Below, in pieces: positions 13,365-19,952 of a stretch of 22,077 nt of DNA. The stretch is from positions 1-22,077 of IMG/VR virus record IMGVR_UViG_3300050821_009405; one strand, 5' to 3'. Numbering within the stretch: position 1 is the stretch's first letter; each line of letters starts with the position of its first letter. The notes beneath the pieces were generated by a model that made no database searches, was not told the origin of the DNA, and worked only from the letters and a program-made list of their open reading frames with translations. The position numbers were made by a program, and so were the translations under genes. Source of the DNA: a virus.

Positions 13365-13483
13365 GCTACGTCGCCGCCACCATCACCGTGCTCGGCATGT
13401 GGGCAATCCTCGCACTGCTCGGCGTAGCGCCGTGCATCATCGCGAGACGCAGCGACAATGAGCGCAAGCGGAGGTCGTTTTGA
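13361..13483 (+). CDS. 40-residue single-pass membrane peptide
   Basis: ATGA start, TTGA end. Residues 3-28 are hydrophobic (AATITVLGMWAILALLGVAP), followed by a basic tail (RRSDNERKRRSF), which predicts N-out/C-in topology. Function unknown. Confidence 0.55.
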   Translation: MSYVAATITVLGMWAILALLGVAPCIIARRSDNERKRRSF

Positions 13484-13704
13484 ACATCGGCACCCCAACC
13501 ACGCGCAAGCTCACCGCGGCCCGGCGCAGGGCGATCATCCAGGCGACGATCGGGCCGCTGCGACCGTTCAGGCGTGGTTACGCCCGGGTCCGGACCGGGC
13601 CGTACTTCGATCTGCGCACGATCGACATTCTCATCAGCACCGGAGCCCTCCGCCCGGTCGACAAGTTCAATCCGCTGCGGCTGCTGACGGCGTTGGAGAG
13701 TTGA
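13480..13704 (+). CDS. 74-residue basic unknown protein
   Basis: TTG start at 13480 overlaps the previous stop; GGAGG lies about five bases upstream, which supports the rare start. Basic N-terminus (TTRKLTAARRRAIIQATIGP) and a C-terminal segment DILISTGALRPVDKFNPLRL. Lies directly before the exonuclease; could be a recombination accessory, unproven. Confidence 0.6.
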   Translation: MNIGTPTTRKLTAARRRAIIQATIGPLRPFRRGYARVRTGPYFDLRTIDILISTGALRPVDKFNPLRLLTALES

Positions 13705-13705
13705 G

Positions 13706-14608
13706 ATGAAGATCACCCAACCAGGCATCTATCGCGGCTTGCTGGATGCGGACTATCGGCGCGATCCATGTCCGGTTCCGTCATTCACGCAATCGCTGTG
13801 CAAGATCATCATCGATCGCTCGCCGAAGCATGCATGGACCGCGTGCGAAAGCCTCAATCCAGACTGGCTGCCGGATGACGATCCGAAGTTCGACGTCGGA
13901 AATGCCGCGCATCGGCTTGTCCTAGGTCGCGGCAAGGATTTCGAGATCATCGATTTCGATGACTGGCGCAAGAAAGCGGCGCAAGATGCGCGCCATGAGG
14001 CGGCCAGAGCCGGCAAGATTGCCATTCTGTCACATCAATTTAAACAAGCATTCGACATGGCAGGGCACGTGAGCGTCCAACTTCACAAGCACGAAGATCG
14101 CGATGCCTTCACCAAGGGCTCGGCCGAAGTGATGATCTGCTGGGAAGAGGACGGCATCTGGTTTCGGTCGCTGATCGACTGGCTACATGACGACCTTCGC
14201 ACGATCGACGACTACAAGTCGTCAGCCATGTCGATGGCGCCGCACGTGATCGGGCTGCGCGCCGAGGCCGCCGGCTGGGATATCCAGGCAGCTTTCATCG
14301 CGCGCGGCCTTGACATCCTAGATCCCCAGGGGGCCGGCCGCCGCCGATTCCGCTTCATCGGGCAGGAGACGCAGGAGCCGCACGCGCTGACCGTCATGCA
14401 CATGACCGAGCCCTGGATGACGATGGGGGCCAAGAAGGTGCAGACCGGGATCGATCTCTGGTGCCGCTGCATGCAGACCGGCAGATGGCCCGCCTATCCT
14501 GCCCGCTCACAGACGCCAGAATATCCAGGCTTCAAGGAAAAGCTCTGGCTTGAGCGCGAGCTGAGCGGCGAGTTTGAAAACGATCCAGCAAACCTGATGG
14601 CGGGCTGA
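13706..14608 (+). CDS. PD-(D/E)XK exonuclease, RecE/YqaJ-like
   Basis: 300 residues. The nuclease core is visible: GNAAHRLVLG (65-74, Gly-x-x-x-His motif), Glu141 in SAEVMI, LIDW with Asp158, the DYK motif (Asp169, Lys171), and a Gln at 194 in GWDIQAAF. This is the exodeoxyribonuclease VIII-like fold of phage recombination exonucleases that resect double-strand ends 5' to 3'. It is immediately followed by a RecA-like ATPase, a pairing that stands in for the usual exonuclease/annealase module. Two bases separate it from the previous gene. Confidence 0.82.
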   Translation: MKITQPGIYRGLLDADYRRDPCPVPSFTQSLCKIIIDRSPKHAWTACESLNPDWLPDDDPKFDVGNAAHRLVLGRGKDFEIIDFDDWRKKAAQDARHEAARAGKIAILSHQFKQAFDMAGHVSVQLHKHEDRDAFTKGSAEVMICWEEDGIWFRSLIDWLHDDLRTIDDYKSSAMSMAPHVIGLRAEAAGWDIQAAFIARGLDILDPQGAGRRRFRFIGQETQEPHALTVMHMTEPWMTMGAKKVQTGIDLWCRCMQTGRWPAYPARSQTPEYPGFKEKLWLERELSGEFENDPANLMAG

Positions 14609-14609
14609 A

Positions 14610-15632
14610 ATGAATTACCAAGCTGTACCCGCCATCCGCTCCGAAGAGCCCTTGCTGCTCGGCATGATCGGGCCGCCAGGCGGGGGCAAGACACTATCGG
14701 CGCTGAAGCTCGCGCGCGGTATCCAATCGGTGCGCGGTGGCGACATCGTCGTGATCGACACGGAGGGCGGCCGTTCGCGCAAGTACAACGATCTCATTCC
14801 GTTCAAAATCGTGGAGCTTCCGCCGACTGCTCGGTCGAACGATTTTATCGATTGCATCCAGGCGCAACTGCCTGCGAAGCCGGCAGCCATCATCGTGGAT
14901 TCGATGAGCGACGAACATGGTGCCTATCTCGAATGGCACGATGAGATGGTGCCAAAGTCTGGCAACAACGAGTGGGCCGCGTGGGCAAAGCCATCGGCCG
15001 CTCGCAAGAAGCTTATCGCCGGCATCCTCAAGATCAAGGTGCCGATGATCTTTACCTTCCGCGCCCGCGACAAGACCAAGCAGGAAGGCAAGAAGATAAT
15101 CAGCATCGGCTGGCAGCCGGTCGCACCGCTGGAGATCGTCCACACCCTCGACCTGACCTGCATTCTGCCGCCGCGCGCCGACGGTGTTCCGGTCTGGAAA
15201 TCCGACAAAATCGGCGAGGACTTCATCATCAAGCTCCCGAACTATCTTGCGCCATACATCGAAGCCGGCAAGCCGCTCTGTGAGGAGATGGGCGCGGCGT
15301 TCGCTCGGTGGGCAAAGGGAGATCAAGTTTCGGCGCAGGTTGGAACCCGTGCGCCGGAAACGTCGGCCGCTCCAGCCCCTTCCAGCCCCCAGGCCGGGGC
15401 GGCCGATGATGTTCCGACTGCAGCTGAATACATCCACAACTGGATCGTCGCAATTGACAATGCGACATCGGTACCTCACGGCGTGCAGATGGCGCGAACT
15501 TGGAACGACGAGAAGGCCATCCGCGAGAAGATCGAGTGGCCGGCAGGATCGTTCATCGATCTGCAGCGCAAGGTCAAGGCTGCCATTGCCGCTCTGAAGG
15601 AGCCCGAGGCAGACGCGAGGATTCCGACATGA
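14610..15632 (+). CDS. RecA-superfamily ATPase (AAA_24/Sak4-type) recombination protein
   Basis: 340 residues. Walker A is GPPGGGKT (21-28), a VIDTEGG strand-loop follows (48-54), and Walker B is AIIVDS (93-98). The fold continues to about residue 235; the last 100 residues are a Pro/Ala-rich linker and a helical tail. Such nucleotide-binding proteins in phages, Sak4 being the best known, promote single-strand annealing together with an exonuclease, as placed here. Annealing activity is inferred from family and neighbour. Confidence 0.8.
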   Translation: MNYQAVPAIRSEEPLLLGMIGPPGGGKTLSALKLARGIQSVRGGDIVVIDTEGGRSRKYNDLIPFKIVELPPTARSNDFIDCIQAQLPAKPAAIIVDSMSDEHGAYLEWHDEMVPKSGNNEWAAWAKPSAARKKLIAGILKIKVPMIFTFRARDKTKQEGKKIISIGWQPVAPLEIVHTLDLTCILPPRADGVPVWKSDKIGEDFIIKLPNYLAPYIEAGKPLCEEMGAAFARWAKGDQVSAQVGTRAPETSAAPAPSSPQAGAADDVPTAAEYIHNWIVAIDNATSVPHGVQMARTWNDEKAIREKIEWPAGSFIDLQRKVKAAIAALKEPEADARIPT

Positions 15633-15808
15633 CGCGCACCCTCATCCTCATCGCCGCGCTCGTGATGCTGGCATTCATCTATGCCGTCGTCGGGCTGATC
15701 GTCGGAGTGGCCATTCCCTTGGGGGAGATTTACTACGAAATGAATATCGAGCTGCGCCCGCAGATGTGCGGAGTGCCGGGCGATTATCGGCAGTGCGAGG
15801 TGCGATGA
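15629..15808 (+). CDS. 59-residue membrane protein
   Basis: ATG overlaps the ATPase stop (ATGA). Residues 4-32 form a membrane segment (LILIAALVMLAFIYAVVGLI). The C-terminal tail has two Cys (MCGVPGDYRQCEVR) and may be periplasmic. Function unknown. Confidence 0.65.
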   Translation: MTRTLILIAALVMLAFIYAVVGLIVGVAIPLGEIYYEMNIELRPQMCGVPGDYRQCEVR

Positions 15809-15978
15809 TGAGCGACGATATCACCCACAACCTTGTCGAGCGGTTGCGTGGTGCTTGGCGTCAGCCTTTTCGGGAGAGGCATCGATGTCTGTTCATTCAG
15901 GCCGCCGACGAAATCGAGCGCCTTGAGAAGCTAGTTGCAGCGCTCGAACATGCTTTAACTGACGAAGAAGGAAAGTAA
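15808..15978 (+). CDS. 56-residue helical unknown protein
   Basis: Two adjacent ATG codons (15805, 15808); GAGG lies upstream. The pattern NLVERLRGAWRQPFRERHRC then AADEIERLEKLVAALEHAL is a common small phage protein with a short coiled coil. Function unknown. Confidence 0.65.
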   Translation: MSDDITHNLVERLRGAWRQPFRERHRCLFIQAADEIERLEKLVAALEHALTDEEGK

Positions 15979-15980
15979 GG

Positions 15981-16103
15981 ATGTTCGGCATGAACAGCGG
16001 CGACACCTGTTTCGCAATTCTTCTTACGGCGTCTATTGCGCCTGGGCAAAATACTGCGAGCATCGATGGCCGAAACTCTAACGAGTTGTCAGGGAAAACA
16101 TGA
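15981..16103 (+). CDS. 40-residue unknown peptide before ImmA-like copy 1
   Basis: ATG at 15981 two bases after the previous stop; the stop overlaps the next ATG. Contains a short hydrophobic stretch (CFAILLTASIAPG). Coding status rests on position only. Confidence 0.4.
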   Translation: MFGMNSGDTCFAILLTASIAPGQNTASIDGRNSNELSGKT

Positions 16104-16300
16104 CCGACATCGAAGCTGAAGCCAATTCTTTCGCGATGGAGCTTCTAATGCCGACTGAGTTCCTGCTGCGTGATCTGAAGCAGATGGGCGGCATCGATCT
16201 AGCTGACGATGTCCAGATCACGAAGCTAGCAAAGAAGTATCGCGTCGCAATCTCCCTCATGGCGATCCGCATCGGCCAAATCTTAAAGGAACCATTGTGA
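16100..16300 (+). CDS. ImmA/IrrE C-terminus-like mini-protein, copy 1
   Basis: 66 residues. The stretch EAEANSFAMELLMP followed by the LLRDL and DVQITKLAKKYRVAISLMAIR helices corresponds to the C-terminal part of ImmA/IrrE (DUF955) metallopeptidases, where the Glu of EAN is a metal ligand and the final helix-turn-helix-like segment binds partners. The HExxH catalytic helix is absent here and I find none in the adjacent frames. A paralogue at 19953-20144 is 52/63 identical. In phage immunity, ImmA proteases cleave repressors; a version lacking HExxH could be a decoy, partner or antirepressor. Role unproven. Confidence 0.75.
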   Translation: MTDIEAEANSFAMELLMPTEFLLRDLKQMGGIDLADDVQITKLAKKYRVAISLMAIRIGQILKEPL

Positions 16301-17034
16301 AGTTTTATGTCGGCCTCCATCAGCCCAGCGACGCGAAGCACTTCGAGTGTGCTTTCGTGAGCGTGAACCGCATTCGCGGTCGGAAGAAGCCGCTGGGGGC
16401 CGGCGCTTGGATTATGGACAGTGGCGCCTTTACGGAGATCGCGACGCATGGCCGCTATCGATCTTCAGTCGCCGAATACGCCGACGAGATCAATCGATGG
16501 GCTGATGATCCGACGCTGGTTGCGGCGGTGTCCCAAGACTATATGTGCGAACCGTTCATCATCGCCAAGACAGGGCTTTCGGTTGAGGAACATCAGCGGC
16601 TCACGATTGATCGCTACGATGCCTTGCGGGTTGCCACCGATCCTCGGGTCTACATCATGCCGGTTCTGCAGGGTTACAACACGGCGGATTATCTTAGGCA
16701 TCTTGAGATGTATGGCGAGCGCCTTTGGCGTGGTGCCTACGTCGGAGTTGGTTCCATCTGCAAGCGGAATACCGATATCGGCCAGATCGAGGAAATACTT
16801 ACTGCGATCAAGCGCGCTCGCCCCGATTTGCTATTGCACGGATTCGGCCTCAAGACGACCGCTCTAAGCTCGCATGTCGTGCAGGAATGCCTTGAGAGCG
16901 CCGATTCCATGGCGTGGTCTTTTGCAGCTCGCCGCCAAGGTCGCAATGCCAATGATTGGCGCGAGGCAAAAGCGTTCATCGCGGGTATCGTCTTGCGCCC
17001 AACCCAACTGACTTTTGCATTAACCATCGGATAA
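16297..17034 (+). CDS. dpdA: DpdA/TGT-like 7-deazaguanine transferase
   Basis: 245 residues from a GTG overlapping the previous stop as GTGA. The order of motifs matches tRNA-guanine transglycosylase: MDSGAF (Asp41, general base), QDYM (80-83), the VLQGYN substrate loop (123-128), GVGSICKRN (150-158), LHGFGLK (180-186), and SADSMAWSFAARRQGR with Asp203 at the nucleophile position. It is much shorter than tRNA enzymes and lacks their zinc site, as expected for phage DpdA, which exchanges guanine in DNA for preQ0 or a derivative. No preQ0 synthesis genes are in the window, so the host queuosine pathway would have to supply it. Likely anti-restriction. Confidence 0.72.
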   Translation: MKFYVGLHQPSDAKHFECAFVSVNRIRGRKKPLGAGAWIMDSGAFTEIATHGRYRSSVAEYADEINRWADDPTLVAAVSQDYMCEPFIIAKTGLSVEEHQRLTIDRYDALRVATDPRVYIMPVLQGYNTADYLRHLEMYGERLWRGAYVGVGSICKRNTDIGQIEEILTAIKRARPDLLLHGFGLKTTALSSHVVQECLESADSMAWSFAARRQGRNANDWREAKAFIAGIVLRPTQLTFALTIG

Positions 17035-17039
17035 CGAAA

Positions 17040-17252
17040 ATGAAGTGCCACGCAGGGGTAGAATTTAAGGCTGGATCAGATTGCCCGAGATGCAAGGCAA
17101 AACTCGGTGAGGTCTGTTGGCCTGGTATCAACGCCGATCTTCTCGAACTGACAAAACTTCGAACGGCACTTCATCGAATCGTGTCTCTGGATGAGAAGAA
17201 TGTCCCGAAATACGCGCAGCAGATCGCCAGAGAAGCCTTAACCTCGGGTTAA
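17040..17252 (+). CDS. 70-residue zinc-knuckle protein
   Basis: Start at ATG 17040, shortly after the DpdA stop, within TAACGAAAATG; no good Shine-Dalgarno. Cys15-x2-Cys18 and Cys26 (CPRCKAKLGEVC) suggest metal binding; the C-terminus is a helix (LTKLRTALHRIVSLDEKNVP). Role unknown. Confidence 0.6.
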   Translation: MKCHAGVEFKAGSDCPRCKAKLGEVCWPGINADLLELTKLRTALHRIVSLDEKNVPKYAQQIAREALTSG

Positions 17253-17257
17253 CGAAA

Positions 17258-17611
17258 GTGTCGATCATCCCGGAAACCATCACGCCAAAAGAGCTTGCCG
17301 AGCAAACCGGCTGGTCCGAAAGATTTGTGCGTGAAACGGCCCGGACGCTCAATGCCTGCCTTGGCAGGGGACGCGGCATGCGGCTTACTCAGGCCGATGT
17401 CGTTAAGATCATGGAGGCGAAGCGATGGCCCTCACTCTCTACCGGCGCGGTCGGATCTGGAATTACCGCGGAAAAGTTGGCCCAGTTGGCAAGCGACGTA
17501 GTTTTAGAGGGTCATGTAAGACCACCAACAAAGACATCGCCGCGCGCCAGATTGCCGAGATCGAAGATCGGTACTGGAAAGGTCATTTCGATGGCCCTGC
17601 GGCAATCCTGA
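17258..17611 (+). CDS. xis: Excisionase-like HTH protein overlapping integrase
   Basis: 117 residues from GTG 17258. The N-terminal 55 residues are a MerR/excisionase-type winged helix (ITPKELAEQTGWSERFVRET, then GMRLTQADVVKIMEAKRWPS). The basic C-terminal tail (KTSPRARLPRSKIGTGKVIS) is encoded inside the integrase gene in another frame, a 187-base overlap. Position immediately before the integrase and this C-terminal form are typical of rhizobial phage Xis. It would direct excision at attP; DNA-binding partner sites not identified. Confidence 0.75.
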   Translation: MSIIPETITPKELAEQTGWSERFVRETARTLNACLGRGRGMRLTQADVVKIMEAKRWPSLSTGAVGSGITAEKLAQLASDVVLEGHVRPPTKTSPRARLPRSKIGTGKVISMALRQS

Positions 17612-18435
17612 CATTCGCGCAAGCTGCCCGCATGTATCGAGCCGCAGGCAAATCGGCCCGTTTCCTTGACAAGGTGGAAGACCATTTTGGTCAGACCTTG
17701 GTCAAGGATATCTCGGAAGGAGCAATCCAATTGATGGCGAAGGAGCTATATCCGACCGCGACCGGCGCCAGCCTTAACCGCATGGCGGTTGCAGTCGCGC
17801 AAGCCGTCATCAACCACGCGGCCAAGTCCAAGCTGTGCTCTCGCATTTCCGTGGGCCGCTACAAGATCGATGCGAAGATCAAGGATCCGGCGACCCTGGA
17901 ATGGATTACTGCCTTTCGCGCGCACGCCAATCAGCGCGTTGGAGCGCTGGCGCTTTTCATGTACCTGACCGGCGCCCGGATCGGCGAGGCGCTTGCCGTA
18001 ATGCCGGCGGACCTGAACCTTCCGGCGCGCACCGTCAAGATCAAGGAATCGAAGCAGAGCAAGGAGCGGGTCTCGCATTTGCCGGTCCCCCTGGTCGCGG
18101 CGCTGGCCAACCTCGAGCTCGTCGAGGGCCGCGGCGTGTTCGGGTACGATCGCTCGACGGCGCTCCGGAACGCGTGGGAAGCCGCCATAGAGCGCGCTGG
18201 CATCAAGCGCCTGACGCCACACAGTTGCCGCCACGGCTTCGCAACGGGCCTTCTGAGGCGCGGCGTGGATGTGGTGACGGTGGCATGGCTGGGCGGCTGG
18301 AAGTCGCCACACCAGGTGCTCAAGACCTACGGGCACGCCAACAAGAACCCGATGCTGACCGACCTGCTGATTGACACACCACGAGCACATGGCATCGCTG
18401 ATAGCGTGGAAAGTATTGTAAAAACCGGCACTTAA
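17425..18435 (+). CDS. int: Phage tyrosine-recombinase integrase
   Basis: 336 residues. The catalytic set is visible: Arg185 in GARIGEA, Lys around 208-213, His266-x2-Arg269 (PHSCRHGF), Trp292 at the usual His/Trp position, and Tyr302 in KTYGH. The N-terminal about 60 residues are the arm-binding domain; residues about 62-140 are a SAM-like core-binding domain. It catalyses integration and excision between attP and attB. Last gene of the coupled right operon. An inverted repeat that could be the core lies 57 bases after the stop. Confidence 0.92.
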   Translation: MALTLYRRGRIWNYRGKVGPVGKRRSFRGSCKTTNKDIAARQIAEIEDRYWKGHFDGPAAILTFAQAARMYRAAGKSARFLDKVEDHFGQTLVKDISEGAIQLMAKELYPTATGASLNRMAVAVAQAVINHAAKSKLCSRISVGRYKIDAKIKDPATLEWITAFRAHANQRVGALALFMYLTGARIGEALAVMPADLNLPARTVKIKESKQSKERVSHLPVPLVAALANLELVEGRGVFGYDRSTALRNAWEAAIERAGIKRLTPHSCRHGFATGLLRRGVDVVTVAWLGGWKSPHQVLKTYGHANKNPMLTDLLIDTPRAHGIADSVESIVKTGT

Positions 18436-18491
18436 TGGATTAGCCATCGTCATCACATAGGACTATGCCTAATCTGCAGACAATTGAAATT

Positions 18492-18509
18492 TCCCTTATT
18501 TTCAAGGGA
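18492..18509. other. Possible attP core (inverted repeat)
   Basis: TCCCTT-ATTTTC-AAGGGA: two perfect 6-bp arms around a 6-base AT-rich centre, 57 bases after the integrase stop. Tyrosine recombinase cores commonly have short inverted arms around a 6-8 base overlap. A second inverted repeat (GATTAG at 18438, CTAATC at 18469) lies between. No T-run follows, so neither looks like a terminator. No tRNA is adjacent. Speculative. Confidence 0.3.
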
Positions 18510-18549
18510 CTAATGTCCGACAGGCCAGAACCAACTTGGAGAAACTTGC

Positions 18550-18753
18550 GTGAACGAAGATCGAACCTGTGCCAAACCGGACGCAAAACTGACACAGCTC
18601 CGTTCCGGGGATGTTCAACGTCGCAGCCGCGTCGAGGGCTGTCCCTATTGCAAGGAGATTACCGCTAGCGGCAGCTTTGGACCATCGCACGACGCTTCCC
18701 AAAACTGTCAAAGCGGCAAGCGACCGCATTGCAGTTGCGACACCTGCTTTTAG
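18550..18753 (+). CDS. Cys-cluster zinc protein (GPSHDAS family)
   Basis: 67 residues from GTG 18550 (GGAG ten bases upstream). CPYC (31-34), GPSHDASQNC (44-53) and HCSCDTC (60-66) form a compact zinc-binding module. I recall this CxxC...GPSHD...HCTCDTC pattern from many phage small proteins. It probably binds DNA or protein; no experimental role known to me. A further in-frame stretch without a start follows the stop. Confidence 0.65.
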   Translation: MNEDRTCAKPDAKLTQLRSGDVQRRSRVEGCPYCKEITASGSFGPSHDASQNCQSGKRPHCSCDTCF

Positions 18754-18759
18754 CGTTAA

Positions 18760-18855
18760 CGAGCTGCCACGAACAAGATCAACGATTTCAAGGCCCGCGG
18801 CAGTTACCTAATCGAGTTTGAACCGCCCGAAGCCGCAAGGAGAATTCTGGAATGA
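18760..18855 (+). other. Open stretch without start codon, possible gene remnant
   Basis: In the same frame as the preceding zinc protein, after two stop codons, 31 sense codons read as a plausible peptide (NKINDFKARGSYLIEFEPPE) and end at TGA. There is no ATG, GTG or TTG at its start. It may be a decayed 3' part of a gene. The rest of 18754-18946 shows only a seven-codon ORF at 18853 with AGGAG upstream. Confidence 0.3.
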
Positions 18856-18946
18856 CCGCCGAAGCCTACCCGTAAAGTAGGCTCGCCGGAGTAGCGCCCG
18901 GCCCGATCCGCAAAGTTCATTAACGCGTCATTAGAGGTAGTTAACG

Positions 18947-19120
18947 ATGAGCACCAACCCATTCGCAGTCTACAAAACTCCGCATCCTTTCTTGTGCGAG
19001 TGCTGCTGGGAAGTACTTCAGAAGGACGTTCCAGCAACGAAATGTATGGAATGGGACGAATGGCTCTGCGACGAACATGCGGAGCAGGCTCTAAAAGATC
19101 GCGATGAAGAGAAGCTTTAA
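18947..19120 (+). CDS. 57-residue zinc-binding protein
   Basis: ATG with GAGG upstream. Cys17, Cys19, Cys20, Cys33 and Cys41 (CECCWEVL, then KCMEW and LCDEH) suggest a zinc site; the C-terminus is acidic. Low GC relative to the operon core. Function unknown. Confidence 0.6.
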   Translation: MSTNPFAVYKTPHPFLCECCWEVLQKDVPATKCMEWDEWLCDEHAEQALKDRDEEKL

Positions 19121-19144
19121 TCAGCAGTTAAAGGAATCTTGTAA

Positions 19145-19194
19145 CATTTCGTGATTACGAGAAGATTGCGTATTACGAAATGATCGCGTATATT
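19145..19194 (+). promoter_or_regulatory. Candidate regulated promoter before the structured leader
   Basis: TTGCGT (19166-19171), 17 bases, TATATT (19189-19194). The region carries an 8-bp perfect inverted repeat, CATTTCGT (19145-19152) with ACGAAATG (19175-19182), and ATTACGA directly repeated 18 bases apart (19154, 19172). These look like operator half-sites overlapping the -35 region. Expected start near 19201, giving a leader of about 200 bases. Confidence 0.45.
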
Positions 19195-19349
19195 GTTTGT
19201 GTTGGTTGAGAGTTTGTCCGGACGGTAATGCCCTGACCCTTCAATGGGTGGAAAGATCCAACCGGGAGAGTTCCGAAAATACGCTAGCTGCTAGTAGTTG
19301 ACGAACGCGGGCTAGGAATATCGGGCGTCTATTCTCCGCCAATCGCGTG

Positions 19350-19379
19350 GGTCTCAGGGGACAGACCTAAAATGTCCCC
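19350..19379 (+). ncRNA. H-type pseudoknot in a 5' leader
   Basis: Stem 1 GGTCT (19350-19354) pairs with AGACC (19363-19367); stem 2 GGGGAC (19357-19362) pairs with GTCCCC (19374-19379). Loop 1 is two bases, loop 2 is zero, and loop 3 is TAAAAT, an A-rich six-base strand, which are the ideal dimensions of a compact H-type pseudoknot. It ends 29 bases before the ATG at 19409 within a 288-base intergenic region (19121-19408) that holds no other gene. It does not match preQ1-I or SAM-II consensus as I know them. Could be a cis-regulator or part of a small RNA. Confidence 0.5.
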
Positions 19380-19408
19380 GCTCTTATCCCAAAAGCAGAG
19401 GGCGTCCA

Positions 19409-19594
19409 ATGACTACATGGGCAGACCAGTTTAACACCTACCAAGACGCCTGCGATTTTTACGGTTGTGACGGTCCTCGCGAGCTTGCAGTGGAAGATCG
19501 CTATCACGCTGAGATCGAGTCCATTGAGGCCCAAGACGAGATGGAAGCTCGGGGCGGTCCTCCTGCCAAACTACTTTGGCCGATTGAGTTCTGA
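19409..19594 (+). CDS. 61-residue acidic protein behind the pseudoknot leader
   Basis: ATG with GAGGG six bases upstream. Strongly acidic (QFNTYQDACDFYGCDGPREL, then EIESIEAQDEMEARGG), the charge profile of DNA-mimic or inhibitor proteins, but no family is recognised. First gene after the structured leader, so the leader probably controls it. Confidence 0.6.
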   Translation: MTTWADQFNTYQDACDFYGCDGPRELAVEDRYHAEIESIEAQDEMEARGGPPAKLLWPIEF

Positions 19595-19597
19595 GCC

Positions 19598-19789
19598 GTG
19601 ACGCCCACCCAATATAAAGCCGCTATTAAGGCTATGGGTCTCTCGCAGGAGGGGTCTGGAGCTTGGCTAGGCTTATCTAAGCGGATGGGCCAAGGCTACG
19701 CCACTGGCGAATACACCATACCCGAGCCGGTTGCAAAATTGCTGCGTTTGTGCGTCAGGCTAAAGCTCAAAGTGGATGAGGTTAAGTAA
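19598..19789 (+). CDS. Small HTH (XRE-like) protein
   Basis: 63 residues from GTG 19598. The sequence YKAAIKAMGLSQEGSGAWLG then SKRMGQGYATGEYTIPEPVA is a short helix-turn-helix of the 'LSQ..A.WLGVS.R..QRYASGE..IPEPV' type. It follows the acidic protein after three bases and precedes a 47-residue gene. It may regulate the operon through the repeats at 19145-19194; inference. Confidence 0.7.
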   Translation: MTPTQYKAAIKAMGLSQEGSGAWLGLSKRMGQGYATGEYTIPEPVAKLLRLCVRLKLKVDEVK

Positions 19790-19932
19790 TGTTTTTTGTA
19801 GAACTATTTAACGGACGTGGCTGGCATATCGAAGTTTACGGTTTGGTAAACCGTAGCGAGGCCCTGCAAGCTATCGATCGATTGCGATCGTTCTACGGTG
19901 ACCGAACCCTTTTCCGAATTATTGTTCGCTAA
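19789..19932 (+). CDS. 47-residue unknown protein
   Basis: ATG overlaps the previous stop as TAATG. Starts MFFVELFNGRGWHIEVYGLV and ends in a beta-strand-like FRIIVR. Small mixed alpha/beta; no family. Confidence 0.5.
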   Translation: MFFVELFNGRGWHIEVYGLVNRSEALQAIDRLRSFYGDRTLFRIIVR

Positions 19933-19952
19933 CAGCAGCAAGGAAAAATGAT

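Noticed and set aside
12548-13498. A 316-codon minus-strand open frame in the right operon
   Set aside because: It is antisense to five plus-strand genes that are chained by stop/start overlaps, and shows no domain.
14694-15479. A 261-codon minus-strand open frame
   Set aside because: Antisense shadow of the RecA-like ATPase, with low-complexity composition.
17746-18456. A 236-codon minus-strand open frame
   Set aside because: Antisense to the integrase catalytic domain, which carries all active-site residues.
18436-18509. Intrinsic terminator after the integrase
   Set aside because: The inverted repeats are not followed by a T-run on either strand.
18920-18934. CtrA-like box (TTAA-N7-TTAG)
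   Set aside because: One mismatch to the consensus, single occurrence and no supporting promoter; expected by chance in this AT-richer region.
19350-19379. preQ1-I or SAM-II riboswitch identity for the pseudoknot
   Set aside because: The conserved loop bases of those classes are absent; only the general fold is shared.
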